From an uncultured Bacteroides sp. (GTDB lineage Bacteria > Bacteroidota > Bacteroidia > Bacteroidales > Bacteroidaceae), in NCBI GenBank assembly GCA_947071285.1, contig CAMTFK010000005.1, positions 1-49,151 of the forward strand: 49,151 nt of DNA. Direction: 5' to 3'. Position 1 is the first letter of the stretch; each line of letters starts with the position of its first letter. Positions 36,201 through 44,700 of the stretch are shown piece by piece. The notes under the pieces were generated by a model, which saw only the letters and a program-made list of their open reading frames with translations, had not been told where the DNA came from and made no database searches. The position numbers were made by a program, and so were the translations under genes.

Positions 36201-36585
36201 CCTGATGACTATTATGGGTGGCTTTGAAATCATGAATGAAATGCTCCGGATGATAGACCTACCCGAATGGAACGATGCCTGGTTGGACCTTGCAACCCGT
36301 TATAAACAAAAAGCATGGGAGTTGAATCGTAGCCGTTTCCGCATTTCACGCCTGATGGGATATGCAGCCTACCACACCCGCAACCAGGAGATGGCAAAAG
36401 AGGCTTGGACGGATCTGTTTACCAGATTGGAACATACCCCTGCTCCTCCTTTCAGCATCACAACTTTGCTTCCACCGGTAGTTCCGGCTCCGTTGGACGA
36501 GTGCAAAAGTATCAGCACCAATGATGCAGCTCTTTGGAGTCTTGATGCCATTTACATGCAGGAAGTCATACCAATGGATGAGTAA
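33277..36585 (+). CDS. PL26-like exo-rhamnogalacturonan lyase family protein
   Basis: Large exported protein of 1102 aa. After the signal peptide (to SLKAQN) comes a DUF6250-like beta-jelly-roll (about residues 20-235, with KYWKVESESPDFKVTFRG and WYHIKITNENNRVSYYIDGK). A RIFT-barrel-like region follows (WIGNPPELDKPVSFGVPFDKGE), then an (alpha/alpha) toroid containing GFWNYGDVMHAYDP, WDNTELASNMWLWY and RHNVSHWGCGAKEARIS. This is the PcRGLX/YetA layout, known from exo-lyases of rhamnogalacturonan. It starts 2 bp after the second PL11, so it is co-transcribed. A Lys-rich linker (GKKPKKKSKAGK) near residue 320 is unusual. Family assignment is from memory of domain order. Confidence 0.72.
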   Translation: MMKRNRIYIYLCLSFLPLISLKAQNNQTSGLNAREFNKYWKVESESPDFKVTFRGDTAEIVSPKGLTLWRKEKMSGKVTIEYDACVVNETKEDRLSDLNCFWMASDPKYPDNLWKREKWRNGIFLNCYSLQLYYLGYGGNHNSTTRFRRYDGNETGITDPQARPAILKEYTDTEHLLKANHWYHIKITNENNRVSYYIDGKRLVDFRDAEPLTEGWFGFRSTLSRTRITNFRYECSSQETATVPLQWIGNPPELDKPVSFGVPFDKGEVFPESLLQLRSANGENIPVDTWALAYWPDGSVKWSGVAGVIPAGTEKLMLEKMGKKPKKKSKAGKPNDGTSASVTETHERIQIETGVISAYIPRQGEFLIDSLLYKGVKVGEKARLICNTQSEPVLETTSHVSFTNYTSELKSAIVERSGAIRTLVKLEGVHKSKDGREWLPFVVRLYFYAGSEQVKMVHSFVFDGDQDKDFIRALGIRFDIPMREALYNRHIAFSCADGGVWSEPVQPLVGRRILTLGKPQDKEPSLQQQQMEGKRIPPYEAFDEKNRSLLDNWASWDSYRLSQLTADAFSIRKRANDNNPWIGTFSGTRSNGYAFAGDITGGVGLCLHDFWQSYPSSIEMSGTKTPTATLTAWLWSPDAEPMDLRHYDNVAHDLNASYEDVQEGMSTPYGIARTTTLTLIPQGGYTGKETFADCAKQFSEPGILMPTPDYLHAQQAFGVWSLPDRSTPFRARVEDRLDAYIDFYNKAIEQNKWYGFWNYGDVMHAYDPVRHTWRYDIGGFAWDNTELASNMWLWYNFLRTGRTDIWCMAEAMTRHTAEVDTYHIGPNAGLGSRHNVSHWGCGAKEARISQAAWNRFYYYLTTDERCGDLMTEVKDAEQKLYTLDPMRLAQPRNEYPCTAPARLRIGPDWLAYAGNWMTEWERTGNTAYRDKITAGMKSIAALPNRIFTGPKALGFDPATGIITSECDPKLESTNHLMTIMGGFEIMNEMLRMIDLPEWNDAWLDLATRYKQKAWELNRSRFRISRLMGYAAYHTRNQEMAKEAWTDLFTRLEHTPAPPFSITTLLPPVVPAPLDECKSISTNDAALWSLDAIYMQEVIPMDE

Positions 36586-36595
36586 ATTGTACGAA

Positions 36596-36653
36596 TTTCC
36601 ATGAATATTGTATGTTATTCTATGGAAAAGTAACCTATTTTGCCCTATTTTTG
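36596..36653 (+). promoter_or_regulatory. Regulated promoter of the GH28-PL11 operon
   Basis: Half-sites TTTCCAT (36596) and ATTCTAT (36617) lie 50 and 29 bp upstream of an exact -7 box TATTTTTG (36646-36653). An ATGGAAA (36622-36628) also makes a dyad with the first half-site. GAATTTCCATG (36593-36603) is identical to the complement of 10733-10743. Confidence 0.65.
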
Positions 36654-36676
36654 CAATCAATGAAACAACATATACC

Positions 36677-39600
36677 ATGAAAAAACCTTTTTTAAAATCT
36701 TTGGGAAGTATTGCAGCTATTGCAATAATTGCCATTGGACTATCAGGGGCTATACCTGCCCCAAAATACAAGACAGTAACTGTCAGTGCGCCTTTCCCGA
36801 TGGAACCGATTAAGGAATTTATATTCCCCGATCGTGATTTTCCTATCACCAAATACGGTGCGGTAGCTGATGGAAAAACAAACAACACAAAAGCCATTTC
36901 ACGTGCCATTACCGCATGTAATCGTGCCGGTGGCGGACGTGTAGTCATTCCTGCCGGAGAGTGGCTTACCGGGCCTATCCATTTCAAGAGTAATGTCAAT
37001 CTGCACCTATCGGAAAATGCCGTACTGCGGTTTACTGATAATCCGGATGATTATCTGCCTGCCGTCATGACTTCATGGGAAGGTATGGAATGTTACAATT
37101 ATTCTCCGCTGGTTTATGCTTTCGACTGTGAGAACATTGCCATTACCGGAACCGGAACGCTTCAACCCATCATGGATACCTGGCGTAAATGGTTCAAGCG
37201 CCCTCAACCTCATATGGATGCACTTGCGGAACTATATACAATGGCCTCAACAGATGTTCCTGTGAAAGAAAGGCAGATGGCCAAGGGAGAAAATAACCTG
37301 CGACCGCACCTGATACACTTCAACAGATGTCAGAACGTATTGCTCGACCAGTTCAAGATTCGCGAAAGCCCGTTCTGGACCATTCATCTTTATTTGTGTG
37401 ACGGCGGCATTGTTCGCAATTTGGATGTGCGCGCCCACGGACATAATAATGATGGCGTCGATTTAGAAATGAGCCGCAACTTCCTGGTAGAAAACTGTAA
37501 ATTCGACCAAGGGGATGATGCGGTAGTTATCAAGGCCGGACGTAACCAGGATGCGTGGCGCTTGGATACTCCATGTGAGAATATCGTTATCCGGAACTGC
37601 GATATTATAAAGGGACATACTTTGTTGGGTATCGGCAGTGAAATGTCAGGCGGAATCCGCAATGTATACATGCATGATTGTGCCGCACCGGACTCCGTAT
37701 TCCGCTTATTCTTTGCCAAGACTAATCACCGCAGAGGAGGTTTCATTGAAAATATCCACATGGAAAATGTAAAAGCAGGAAAGATGCAGCGCATACTGGA
37801 AATAGATACCGATGTACTTTACCAATGGCGCAATCTGGTGCCGACCTATGAAGAGCGGATTACACGTATCGATGGCTTGTACATGAACAATGTATCCTGC
37901 GAACGTACGGAGGCCATCTATGACCTGAAAGGTGACGCCAAACTACCTGCAAAGAATGTGTTCATCAAGAATGTACATGCTGGTGAAGTCACCAAATTCA
38001 TAAAGAATGTACAGAACGTTGAAAATGTGGTAGAAGAGAATATGACTTACGACCGCTTCCGCAATGCTGCCAATGCTCCGGCTTACGATTACTCTAAACT
38101 ACAAAAGGAGAAATTAGGAAGAGGCGTAGTTGCCATCCGGGAGAATCCTTCGGAAGTAGCAATTTCCTGGCGTTATCTTTCTTCCGATCCGGAAAACACA
38201 GCTTTCAACCTCTACCGCGACGGAAAAAAGATTGCAGAAGTATCTGCCAATACCGGAACATTCTATCGCGATACCTATAAAAGCAAGAAAGCAGCAACTT
38301 ATACTGTAAAACCGATAGTGAACGGAAAAGAAACAGGACACATTGAAGGAGCTTATACCCTACCCGCCAAGGCACCGATAGGATACATCAATATACCTCT
38401 CGACACACCTGCAGACGGTGTAACTCCCTCAGGACAAAAGTATACTTATATGCCTAATGACGCTTCTATCGGTGATGTTGACGGTGACGGAGAATACGAA
38501 ATCATCTTGAAATGGAATCCGTCAAATGCCCATGATAACGCCCATGACGGATATACAGGCAACGTACTCTTTGATTGTTACCGACTGAATGGTGAGAAAC
38601 TATGGCGTATCGACATGGGGCATAATGTTCGTGCAGGCGCCCACTATACCCAGTTCATGGTTTACGACTTCGATGGCGACGGACGTGCCGAAATCATTAT
38701 GAAGACTTCCGACGGAACTGTCGATGGACAAGGAAATGTAATCGGCGATGCTGCTGCCGACTATCGCGAACCGGGTGACCCACGCCGCAATCAGGGCCGC
38801 ATCCTGACTGGGAATGAATACCTCACTGTATTCAACGGTCATACAGGGGCGGCTATGAAAACTATAAATTATGTCCCTGAACGTGGAAACCTGGAAGATT
38901 GGGGAGACAACCGTGCCAACCGAAGCGACCGTTTTCTTGCAGCAGTAGCTTATCTGGACGGCATTCGTCCAAGTGCAGTCATGTGTCGCGGTTATTACAC
39001 TCGCACAGTACTTGTTGCTTTCGACTGGGATGGAAAGGACTTGAAACAGCGTTGGATATTCGACAGTAATACTCCAGGTAATGGAGCTTATGCAGGCCAA
39101 GGAAACCACAACCTCCGTGTAGCCGATGTTGATGGGGACGGGTGCGACGAAATCATTTACGGTTCCTGTGCCATTGATAATAATGGAAAAGGTCTCTACT
39201 CCACCCGAATGGGACATGGAGATGCCATTCATCTGACCAAATTCTCTCCTTCCATGAAGGGGCTTCAGGTATGGGATTGCCACGAAAATAAAAGAGATGG
39301 TTCAAGTTTCAGAGATGCAGCCACAGGCGAGGTCTACTTTCAGGTAAAAAGTGGCATAGACGTAGGCCGTTGCATGGCAGCAGACATTGATCCGACTAAC
39401 CCCGGTGTAGAAATGTGGTCATGGGAATCAAAAGGATTACGCAACATCAAAGGTGAAGTGGTCAATCCGAACATCAAAACCTTCTCCATCAATATGGCTG
39501 TATGGTGGGACGGTGATTTACTTCGCGAATTACTGAACAAGAATGTAGTTTCCAAATATGACTGGGAAGCCGGCGTTTGCAAACCTTTGGTTACTTTCAC

Positions 39601-39883
39601 CGGAGCCGTATCAAACAATGGAACCAAAGCCAATCCTTGTCTGCAAGGTGACATCACGGGCGACTGGCGCGAAGAAGTTCTTCTCCGTTCTGAAGATAAT
39701 AAATCCCTCCGCCTATATGTGTCTCCGGTAGCAACCGATTACCGTTTCCATACCTTCTTGGAAGATCCGGTTTATCGCATCAGTATTGCAACACAGAATG
39801 TGGCTTATAATCAACCTACCCAGCCAGGATTCTATTTTGGCCCGGATTTGAAAGGGAAGTTCAGAGGGTACGAATTTAAATAA
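36677..39883 (+). CDS. GH28-PL11 fusion protein
   Basis: Exported 1068-aa protein with two catalytic modules. An N-terminal GH28 beta-helix (about residues 45-460) has KYGAVADGKTNNTKAIS, NNDGVDLE (Asp259) and QGDDAVVIKAG (Asp280 and 281). From about residue 480 a full PL11 lyase follows: GRGVVAIRENPSEVAISWRY, DVDGDGEYEIILKW, DFDGDGRAEIIMKTSDG and GDITGDWREEVLL, ending NQPTQPGFYFGPDLKG. There is no second signal peptide and only a short linker, so this reads as one polypeptide that joins galacturonide hydrolysis with backbone lyase action. The start at 36677 is used because a -7 box lies within the longer frame. GH105 follows after 51 bp. Confidence 0.9.
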   Translation: MKKPFLKSLGSIAAIAIIAIGLSGAIPAPKYKTVTVSAPFPMEPIKEFIFPDRDFPITKYGAVADGKTNNTKAISRAITACNRAGGGRVVIPAGEWLTGPIHFKSNVNLHLSENAVLRFTDNPDDYLPAVMTSWEGMECYNYSPLVYAFDCENIAITGTGTLQPIMDTWRKWFKRPQPHMDALAELYTMASTDVPVKERQMAKGENNLRPHLIHFNRCQNVLLDQFKIRESPFWTIHLYLCDGGIVRNLDVRAHGHNNDGVDLEMSRNFLVENCKFDQGDDAVVIKAGRNQDAWRLDTPCENIVIRNCDIIKGHTLLGIGSEMSGGIRNVYMHDCAAPDSVFRLFFAKTNHRRGGFIENIHMENVKAGKMQRILEIDTDVLYQWRNLVPTYEERITRIDGLYMNNVSCERTEAIYDLKGDAKLPAKNVFIKNVHAGEVTKFIKNVQNVENVVEENMTYDRFRNAANAPAYDYSKLQKEKLGRGVVAIRENPSEVAISWRYLSSDPENTAFNLYRDGKKIAEVSANTGTFYRDTYKSKKAATYTVKPIVNGKETGHIEGAYTLPAKAPIGYINIPLDTPADGVTPSGQKYTYMPNDASIGDVDGDGEYEIILKWNPSNAHDNAHDGYTGNVLFDCYRLNGEKLWRIDMGHNVRAGAHYTQFMVYDFDGDGRAEIIMKTSDGTVDGQGNVIGDAAADYREPGDPRRNQGRILTGNEYLTVFNGHTGAAMKTINYVPERGNLEDWGDNRANRSDRFLAAVAYLDGIRPSAVMCRGYYTRTVLVAFDWDGKDLKQRWIFDSNTPGNGAYAGQGNHNLRVADVDGDGCDEIIYGSCAIDNNGKGLYSTRMGHGDAIHLTKFSPSMKGLQVWDCHENKRDGSSFRDAATGEVYFQVKSGIDVGRCMAADIDPTNPGVEMWSWESKGLRNIKGEVVNPNIKTFSINMAVWWDGDLLRELLNKNVVSKYDWEAGVCKPLVTFTGAVSNNGTKANPCLQGDITGDWREEVLLRSEDNKSLRLYVSPVATDYRFHTFLEDPVYRISIATQNVAYNQPTQPGFYFGPDLKGKFRGYEFK

Positions 39884-39934
39884 TAACCAGGATGCTAAAT
39901 AATAGACCAAGCATCCCCAAACAATAAAAAAAAT

Positions 39935-41341
39935 ATGAATATTAAGACACTTTGCATCACAGGTGCCTTGTTACTAACCGGCATCAGCATTTATGCCCAG
40001 AAGAAAAAAGAAGTCATTAATGACTCAAATACCCCGTTGCACCTCTTGCAACCGGCTTATAAAGTCCCTTATAAGGCACTCACAACCAGCGAAGTTAAAA
40101 CAGATATCGACCGCGTGCTCCGCTACCTGGAAAAGACCACCCCTACCCGTGTAGTAAGCGAGAAAACAGGAAAGGTTATCACCGATTACAATAATCTGCC
40201 TGCCGATGCTCAACTGGAACGCGGCGCTTTCCGCCTCGCAAGTTATGAATGGGGAGTTACTTACTCCGCCATGCTGGCTGCTGCCGAAGCTACCGGAGAC
40301 GCCGACTACAAGAAATATGTGACGGACCGCTTCAACTTCCTGGCCGAAGTAGCCCCGCGCTTCCGCGAAATGCTTGAAAAGAATGGCACTACAGACCCGC
40401 AGATGAAACAAATTCTGACTCCACATGCTCTTGATGATGCCGGAGCCGTTTGTGCGGCCATGATAAAAGCACAGTTACAGGATAAATCTCTCAACCTATA
40501 TCCGCTGATAGAGAACTATCTCGACTTCATTCTGAACAAAGAATACCGTCTTACTGATGGAACATTTGCACGCACCCGCCCGCAACTCAATACCCTGTGG
40601 CTGGACGATATGTTTATGGGAATTCCCCCCGTTGCCTGGTACTCACAATTAGCAAAAGAGAACCAGCAAAAGTATCTTGCCGAAGCTGTCCGTCAGATAT
40701 TTCAGTTTGCCGAACGGATGTGGGTTCCTGAAAAGAAATTATTCCGCCATGGCTGGGTAGAGAGTATGCAAGACCATCCTGCTTTTCATTGGGGACGCGC
40801 CAATGGCTGGGCGTTGCTCACCATGACCGAAGTGCTGGATGTAATGCCCGAAAACCATCCCCAACGTGCCAAACTGATGGAACTCTTCCGTGAACATGTC
40901 CGTGGATTGGCTGCCTGTCAGAGCGGAGAAGGTTTCTGGCACCAACTACTCGACCGCAATGACTCCTATCTGGAAACTTCGGCAACCGCCATTTATGTAT
41001 ATTGCATGGCTCATGGAATCAACAAAGGATGGCTGGATGCACTGGCTTACGGACCTGTAGCCCAACTGGGCTGGCATGCTGTTTCCACACAAATCAATGC
41101 AGAAGGACAGGTAGAAGGTACCTGTGTGGGCACCGGTATGGCTTTCGACCCGGCATTCTATTATTATCGTCCGGTCAACGTGTATGCCGCTCATGGATAT
41201 GGCCCCGTCATCTGGGCAGGCGCCGAAATGATTAATCTACTGAACAAGCAACATCCGAAAATGAATGACAGCGCCATACAATACTACTCTACCGAGCAGA
41301 AAACAACAGCGCCTATTTTTAGTGTAACCGAATCCAAATAA
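39935..41341 (+). CDS. GH105 unsaturated rhamnogalacturonyl hydrolase (second)
   Basis: Exported 468-aa enzyme with a signal peptide (to SIYAQK). It is longer than the GH105 at 7.4 kb because of an N-terminal extension of about 90 aa and a C-terminal tail. The barrel shows the catalytic Asp region NTLWLDDMFMGIPP, FHWGRANGWALLTM and SATAIYVYCMAHGINKG. It removes unsaturated galacturonate from lyase products and so would complete the work of the PL11 and PL26 enzymes. It lies between the GH28-PL11 fusion and rhaM on one transcript. Confidence 0.9.
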   Translation: MNIKTLCITGALLLTGISIYAQKKKEVINDSNTPLHLLQPAYKVPYKALTTSEVKTDIDRVLRYLEKTTPTRVVSEKTGKVITDYNNLPADAQLERGAFRLASYEWGVTYSAMLAAAEATGDADYKKYVTDRFNFLAEVAPRFREMLEKNGTTDPQMKQILTPHALDDAGAVCAAMIKAQLQDKSLNLYPLIENYLDFILNKEYRLTDGTFARTRPQLNTLWLDDMFMGIPPVAWYSQLAKENQQKYLAEAVRQIFQFAERMWVPEKKLFRHGWVESMQDHPAFHWGRANGWALLTMTEVLDVMPENHPQRAKLMELFREHVRGLAACQSGEGFWHQLLDRNDSYLETSATAIYVYCMAHGINKGWLDALAYGPVAQLGWHAVSTQINAEGQVEGTCVGTGMAFDPAFYYYRPVNVYAAHGYGPVIWAGAEMINLLNKQHPKMNDSAIQYYSTEQKTTAPIFSVTESK

Positions 41342-41360
41342 CCCTTAATAACAATGTATC

Positions 41361-41675
41361 ATGAAAAGAGAAGCATTCAAAATGTTCCTGAAACCCGGTT
41401 TCGAGAAGGAATATGAAAAAAGACATGCAGCCATCTGGCCGGAATTGAAAAAGATGTTGTCCGACGGCGGGGTATATGACTACTCCATCTATTGGGACAA
41501 AGATACCAACATCCTCTTTGCTTGTCAAAAAACGAAAGGTGAAGAGTCATCACAAGATATGGGTACCAATCCCATTGTTCAAAAATGGTGGGATTATATG
41601 GCGGATATAATGGAGGTAAATCCTGATAATTCTCCGGTAACCATACCATTGCCGGAAGTCTTCCATATGGATTAA
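41361..41675 (+). CDS. rhaM: L-rhamnose mutarotase RhaM
   Basis: Cytoplasmic 104-aa enzyme that interconverts the alpha and beta anomers of L-rhamnose. The family length is about 104 aa. His22 in KRHAAIWPEL is the catalytic residue; the DYSIYWDKDTNILFA and KWWDYMADIM segments are typical. It lies 19 bp after GH105 and just before a strong terminator, ending the operon. Its presence indicates that L-rhamnose is an expected end product of this locus, while the isomerase, kinase and aldolase genes lie elsewhere. Confidence 0.95.
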   Translation: MKREAFKMFLKPGFEKEYEKRHAAIWPELKKMLSDGGVYDYSIYWDKDTNILFACQKTKGEESSQDMGTNPIVQKWWDYMADIMEVNPDNSPVTIPLPEVFHMD

Positions 41676-41681
41676 AAAAAC

Positions 41682-41718
41682 AAAAGTGCATTGAAGGTCT
41701 GTTTCAATGCACTTTTTT
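41682..41718 (+). terminator. Rho-independent terminator after rhaM
   Basis: AAAAGTGCATTGAA (41682-41695) pairs perfectly with 41703-41716 and runs into T residues: a 14-bp stem with a 7-nt loop. Confidence 0.92.
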
Positions 41719-41721
41719 CCG

Positions 41722-41729
41722 TATTTTTG
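41722..41729 (+). promoter_or_regulatory. -7 box for the HTCS gene
   Basis: TATTTTTG, an exact TAnnTTTG match 24 bp before the ATG. No TTTCCAT pair precedes it, so the regulator seems to be expressed separately from its targets. Confidence 0.6.
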
Positions 41730-41753
41730 TTACGTACTAATAATCTATGAAAT

Positions 41754-44700
41754 ATGAAAAAGCACTTTCTATTATTGTGCACATCCTTGTTTTGCCTTAT
41801 TTTAAATTCTTACGCATCCATCGAAGTACGTTCCAACCATATGACGACTTCAGACGGACTACCCAACAACTCTGTCTGTTACATGTTTCAGGACAGCAAA
41901 GGATTCATCTGGATGGGCACTTTGAATGGACTCAGCCGCTACGACGGTAATTCATTCGTCACCTTCTTGCCCGAAAGCGAATCAAGCAAAGGACGGATAG
42001 CATTGTCTACCAACCATGCCAGAACTATCAGTGAAGATAAAAACGGCCTTCTATGGATAGAAACTTCCGGTGAGTTCTTCAATTGCTACGATTTAAAGAA
42101 AGACTGTTTTGTTGACTTCACCGGTTGCAACGAATACCGCCAGAATTACGACCGTAAAATAGAAGCGGACAACGGGGATATCTGGCTATGGCAAAACAGA
42201 AATGGTTGTCGGCGGGTTACATACCAGAACAATACATTTACTTCCGTAACCTATAAAAAGAATAAAGGGAACTTACCATCGGACAGTGTTGCCTATGTAT
42301 ACCAAGACAAACAAGGAGGTATCTGGGTAGGAACAAATTACGGTGTATCCCAAATTGTAGGTGATAAAAGCGTCATCGTTGAAAAGCACAATGCTTTCGC
42401 AGCCCAGTCTTTTGAGAAAAGCATCTTCTTCCTGTCAAACGGCGGCATTATCTCTAAAAAGGAAGGAAGTAACCCGACAACAACAGTCGCCCAACTTCCA
42501 AAGGAAAGAAACAATATCACCATATACGGAACACTTTGCCTGCAAGATGATTGGGTGATATTTACCTCTACCGGCGGATACATATTCGACATGAAAACAT
42601 GCCAGGTCAGCCGCCAACCGGAGCTGGATATCCGGAATGGCAATGTCCTAACCGACAACCTCGGTAATTATTGGATTTACAACCATACAGGCAAAGTATG
42701 GTACGTGAATGCCAAGACGCGAGCCATTAAGACTCTCCAACTGAGCACTCCGGATAAACTTAACTACGTGGATATGGAACGTTACCATGTGGTACACGAC
42801 TCCCGGGGCATCATCTGGATATCAACCTACGGGAATGGTCTCTTTGCTTACAACACCTTTACGGAAGAGCTCCAGCATTTCGATTTCCAAATTGATGGCT
42901 TCAGCCACATTAGCTCCAACTACTTGCAATATATCATGGAAGACAGTTCCGGTGCTATCTGGGTCAGTTCCGAATATGCCGGAGTTGCCCGCCTGACCAT
43001 TCTGAACGAAGGTATACAGCGTATCTATCCGGAAGCCGTTTCCTTGTCAGACCGTTCAAATACCATACGAATGATAACCCGACTGAAAAACGATGAAATC
43101 TGCATCGGTACGCGGGGCGGAGGGGTGTATACCTATGATGCGCAAATGGAAACGCAAAAAAAGCAATATCATTTCACTTCCAACATATACGCAATAGCCG
43201 AAGACAATAACGGAACAATATGGATGGGCAGCCGTGGAGACGGACTCTGCATAGACGGTAAATGGTATGTAAACAAGAGCGATGATGCTTCATCCATCTC
43301 TAACAATCACATCTTCACCCTATATTGCGACCGGAAAGGGCGAATGTGGGTAGGAACTTTCGGCGGCGGACTTGATTTAGCCATCAAGGGTGAGCATGGG
43401 TATACCTTCCGGCATTTTCTGAATAAAGGTTTCGGACAACAGCGAACGCGCGCCATCATGGAAGACAAGAATGGATGGATGTGGATAGGAAACAGCGACG
43501 GGGTATATGTATTCCACCCGGACTCTCTGATGGCCAATCCTGAAAACTACCTGATATACAATTACAATAATGGAAAAATACGCAGTAATGAAATTAAATG
43601 TATCTATCAAGATACTCAGGGGCATATCTGGATTGGTACATCAGGCGGCGGATTAAGCATGTGTACCCCGGATAGTAATTACAGAAATCTAAGTTTCAAG
43701 CATTACAGCACCCTCAACGGATTGGTAAACAACATGGTTCAAGCCATCGCAGAAGACAAGCAAGGTAAACTATGGATTTCAACGGAATATGGAATATCGC
43801 GCTTCAATCTCGAAACGCAGACCTTTGACAATTTCTTCTTCTCACCTTATACTTTAGGAGATGTTTATAGTGATAACAGCTCCTGCGTCAGCAAGGACGG
43901 CAGATTATTATTCGGCACCAATTACGGGCTATTAGTAATCAATCCTGAACGAATAGGAAAAGGCACAATCCCTAATTCAGTCGTCACGTTCACCAATCTG
44001 CAAGTAAACGGAATATCCATGCGCCCAAGAGACATAGACTCGCCGTTGAACAGTGCAATGATGTATACAGATGAAATTAAATTGAAGTATTTCCAAAACT
44101 CTTTTGTAATAGACTTCACCACATTTGATTATTCAGAGAGTAATAGTTATACCTATACTTACTGTTTAGAGAACTACGACAAGGAGTGGAGCAAGCCTTC
44201 CCCATTAAGTTTTGCTTCTTACAAGAATTTGCCACCGGGCACATACAATCTACATGTAAAAGTTTGTAATGCTACCGGTATTTCAGGAGATCAGGAAGCT
44301 ATTTTAAAAATAATAGTAACCCCTCCTTTCTGGAAAACGACCTGGGCATTCCTGACTTACACCTTGTTGTTTTTAGTCATACTCTACATTGCATACAGAT
44401 TGGTACTGAATTTCAATCTCCTACGGAACAAAGTACAAGTAGAAAAGCAACTGACGGAATACAAGTTGGTATTCTTCACTAATATCTCACATGAATTCCG
44501 TACACCTCTGACTTTGATACAGGGGGCTCTGGAAAAGATACAAGGTATGGAGAAGGTTCCCAAAGAAATGGCTAATTCTCTGAAAGTGATGAATAAAAGT
44601 ACGCAACGTATGTTGCGACTGATTAACCAGTTACTGGAATTCCGTAAGATGCAGAACAATAAGTTGGCCCTTTCTCTGGAAGAAACGGACGTTATGGGCT

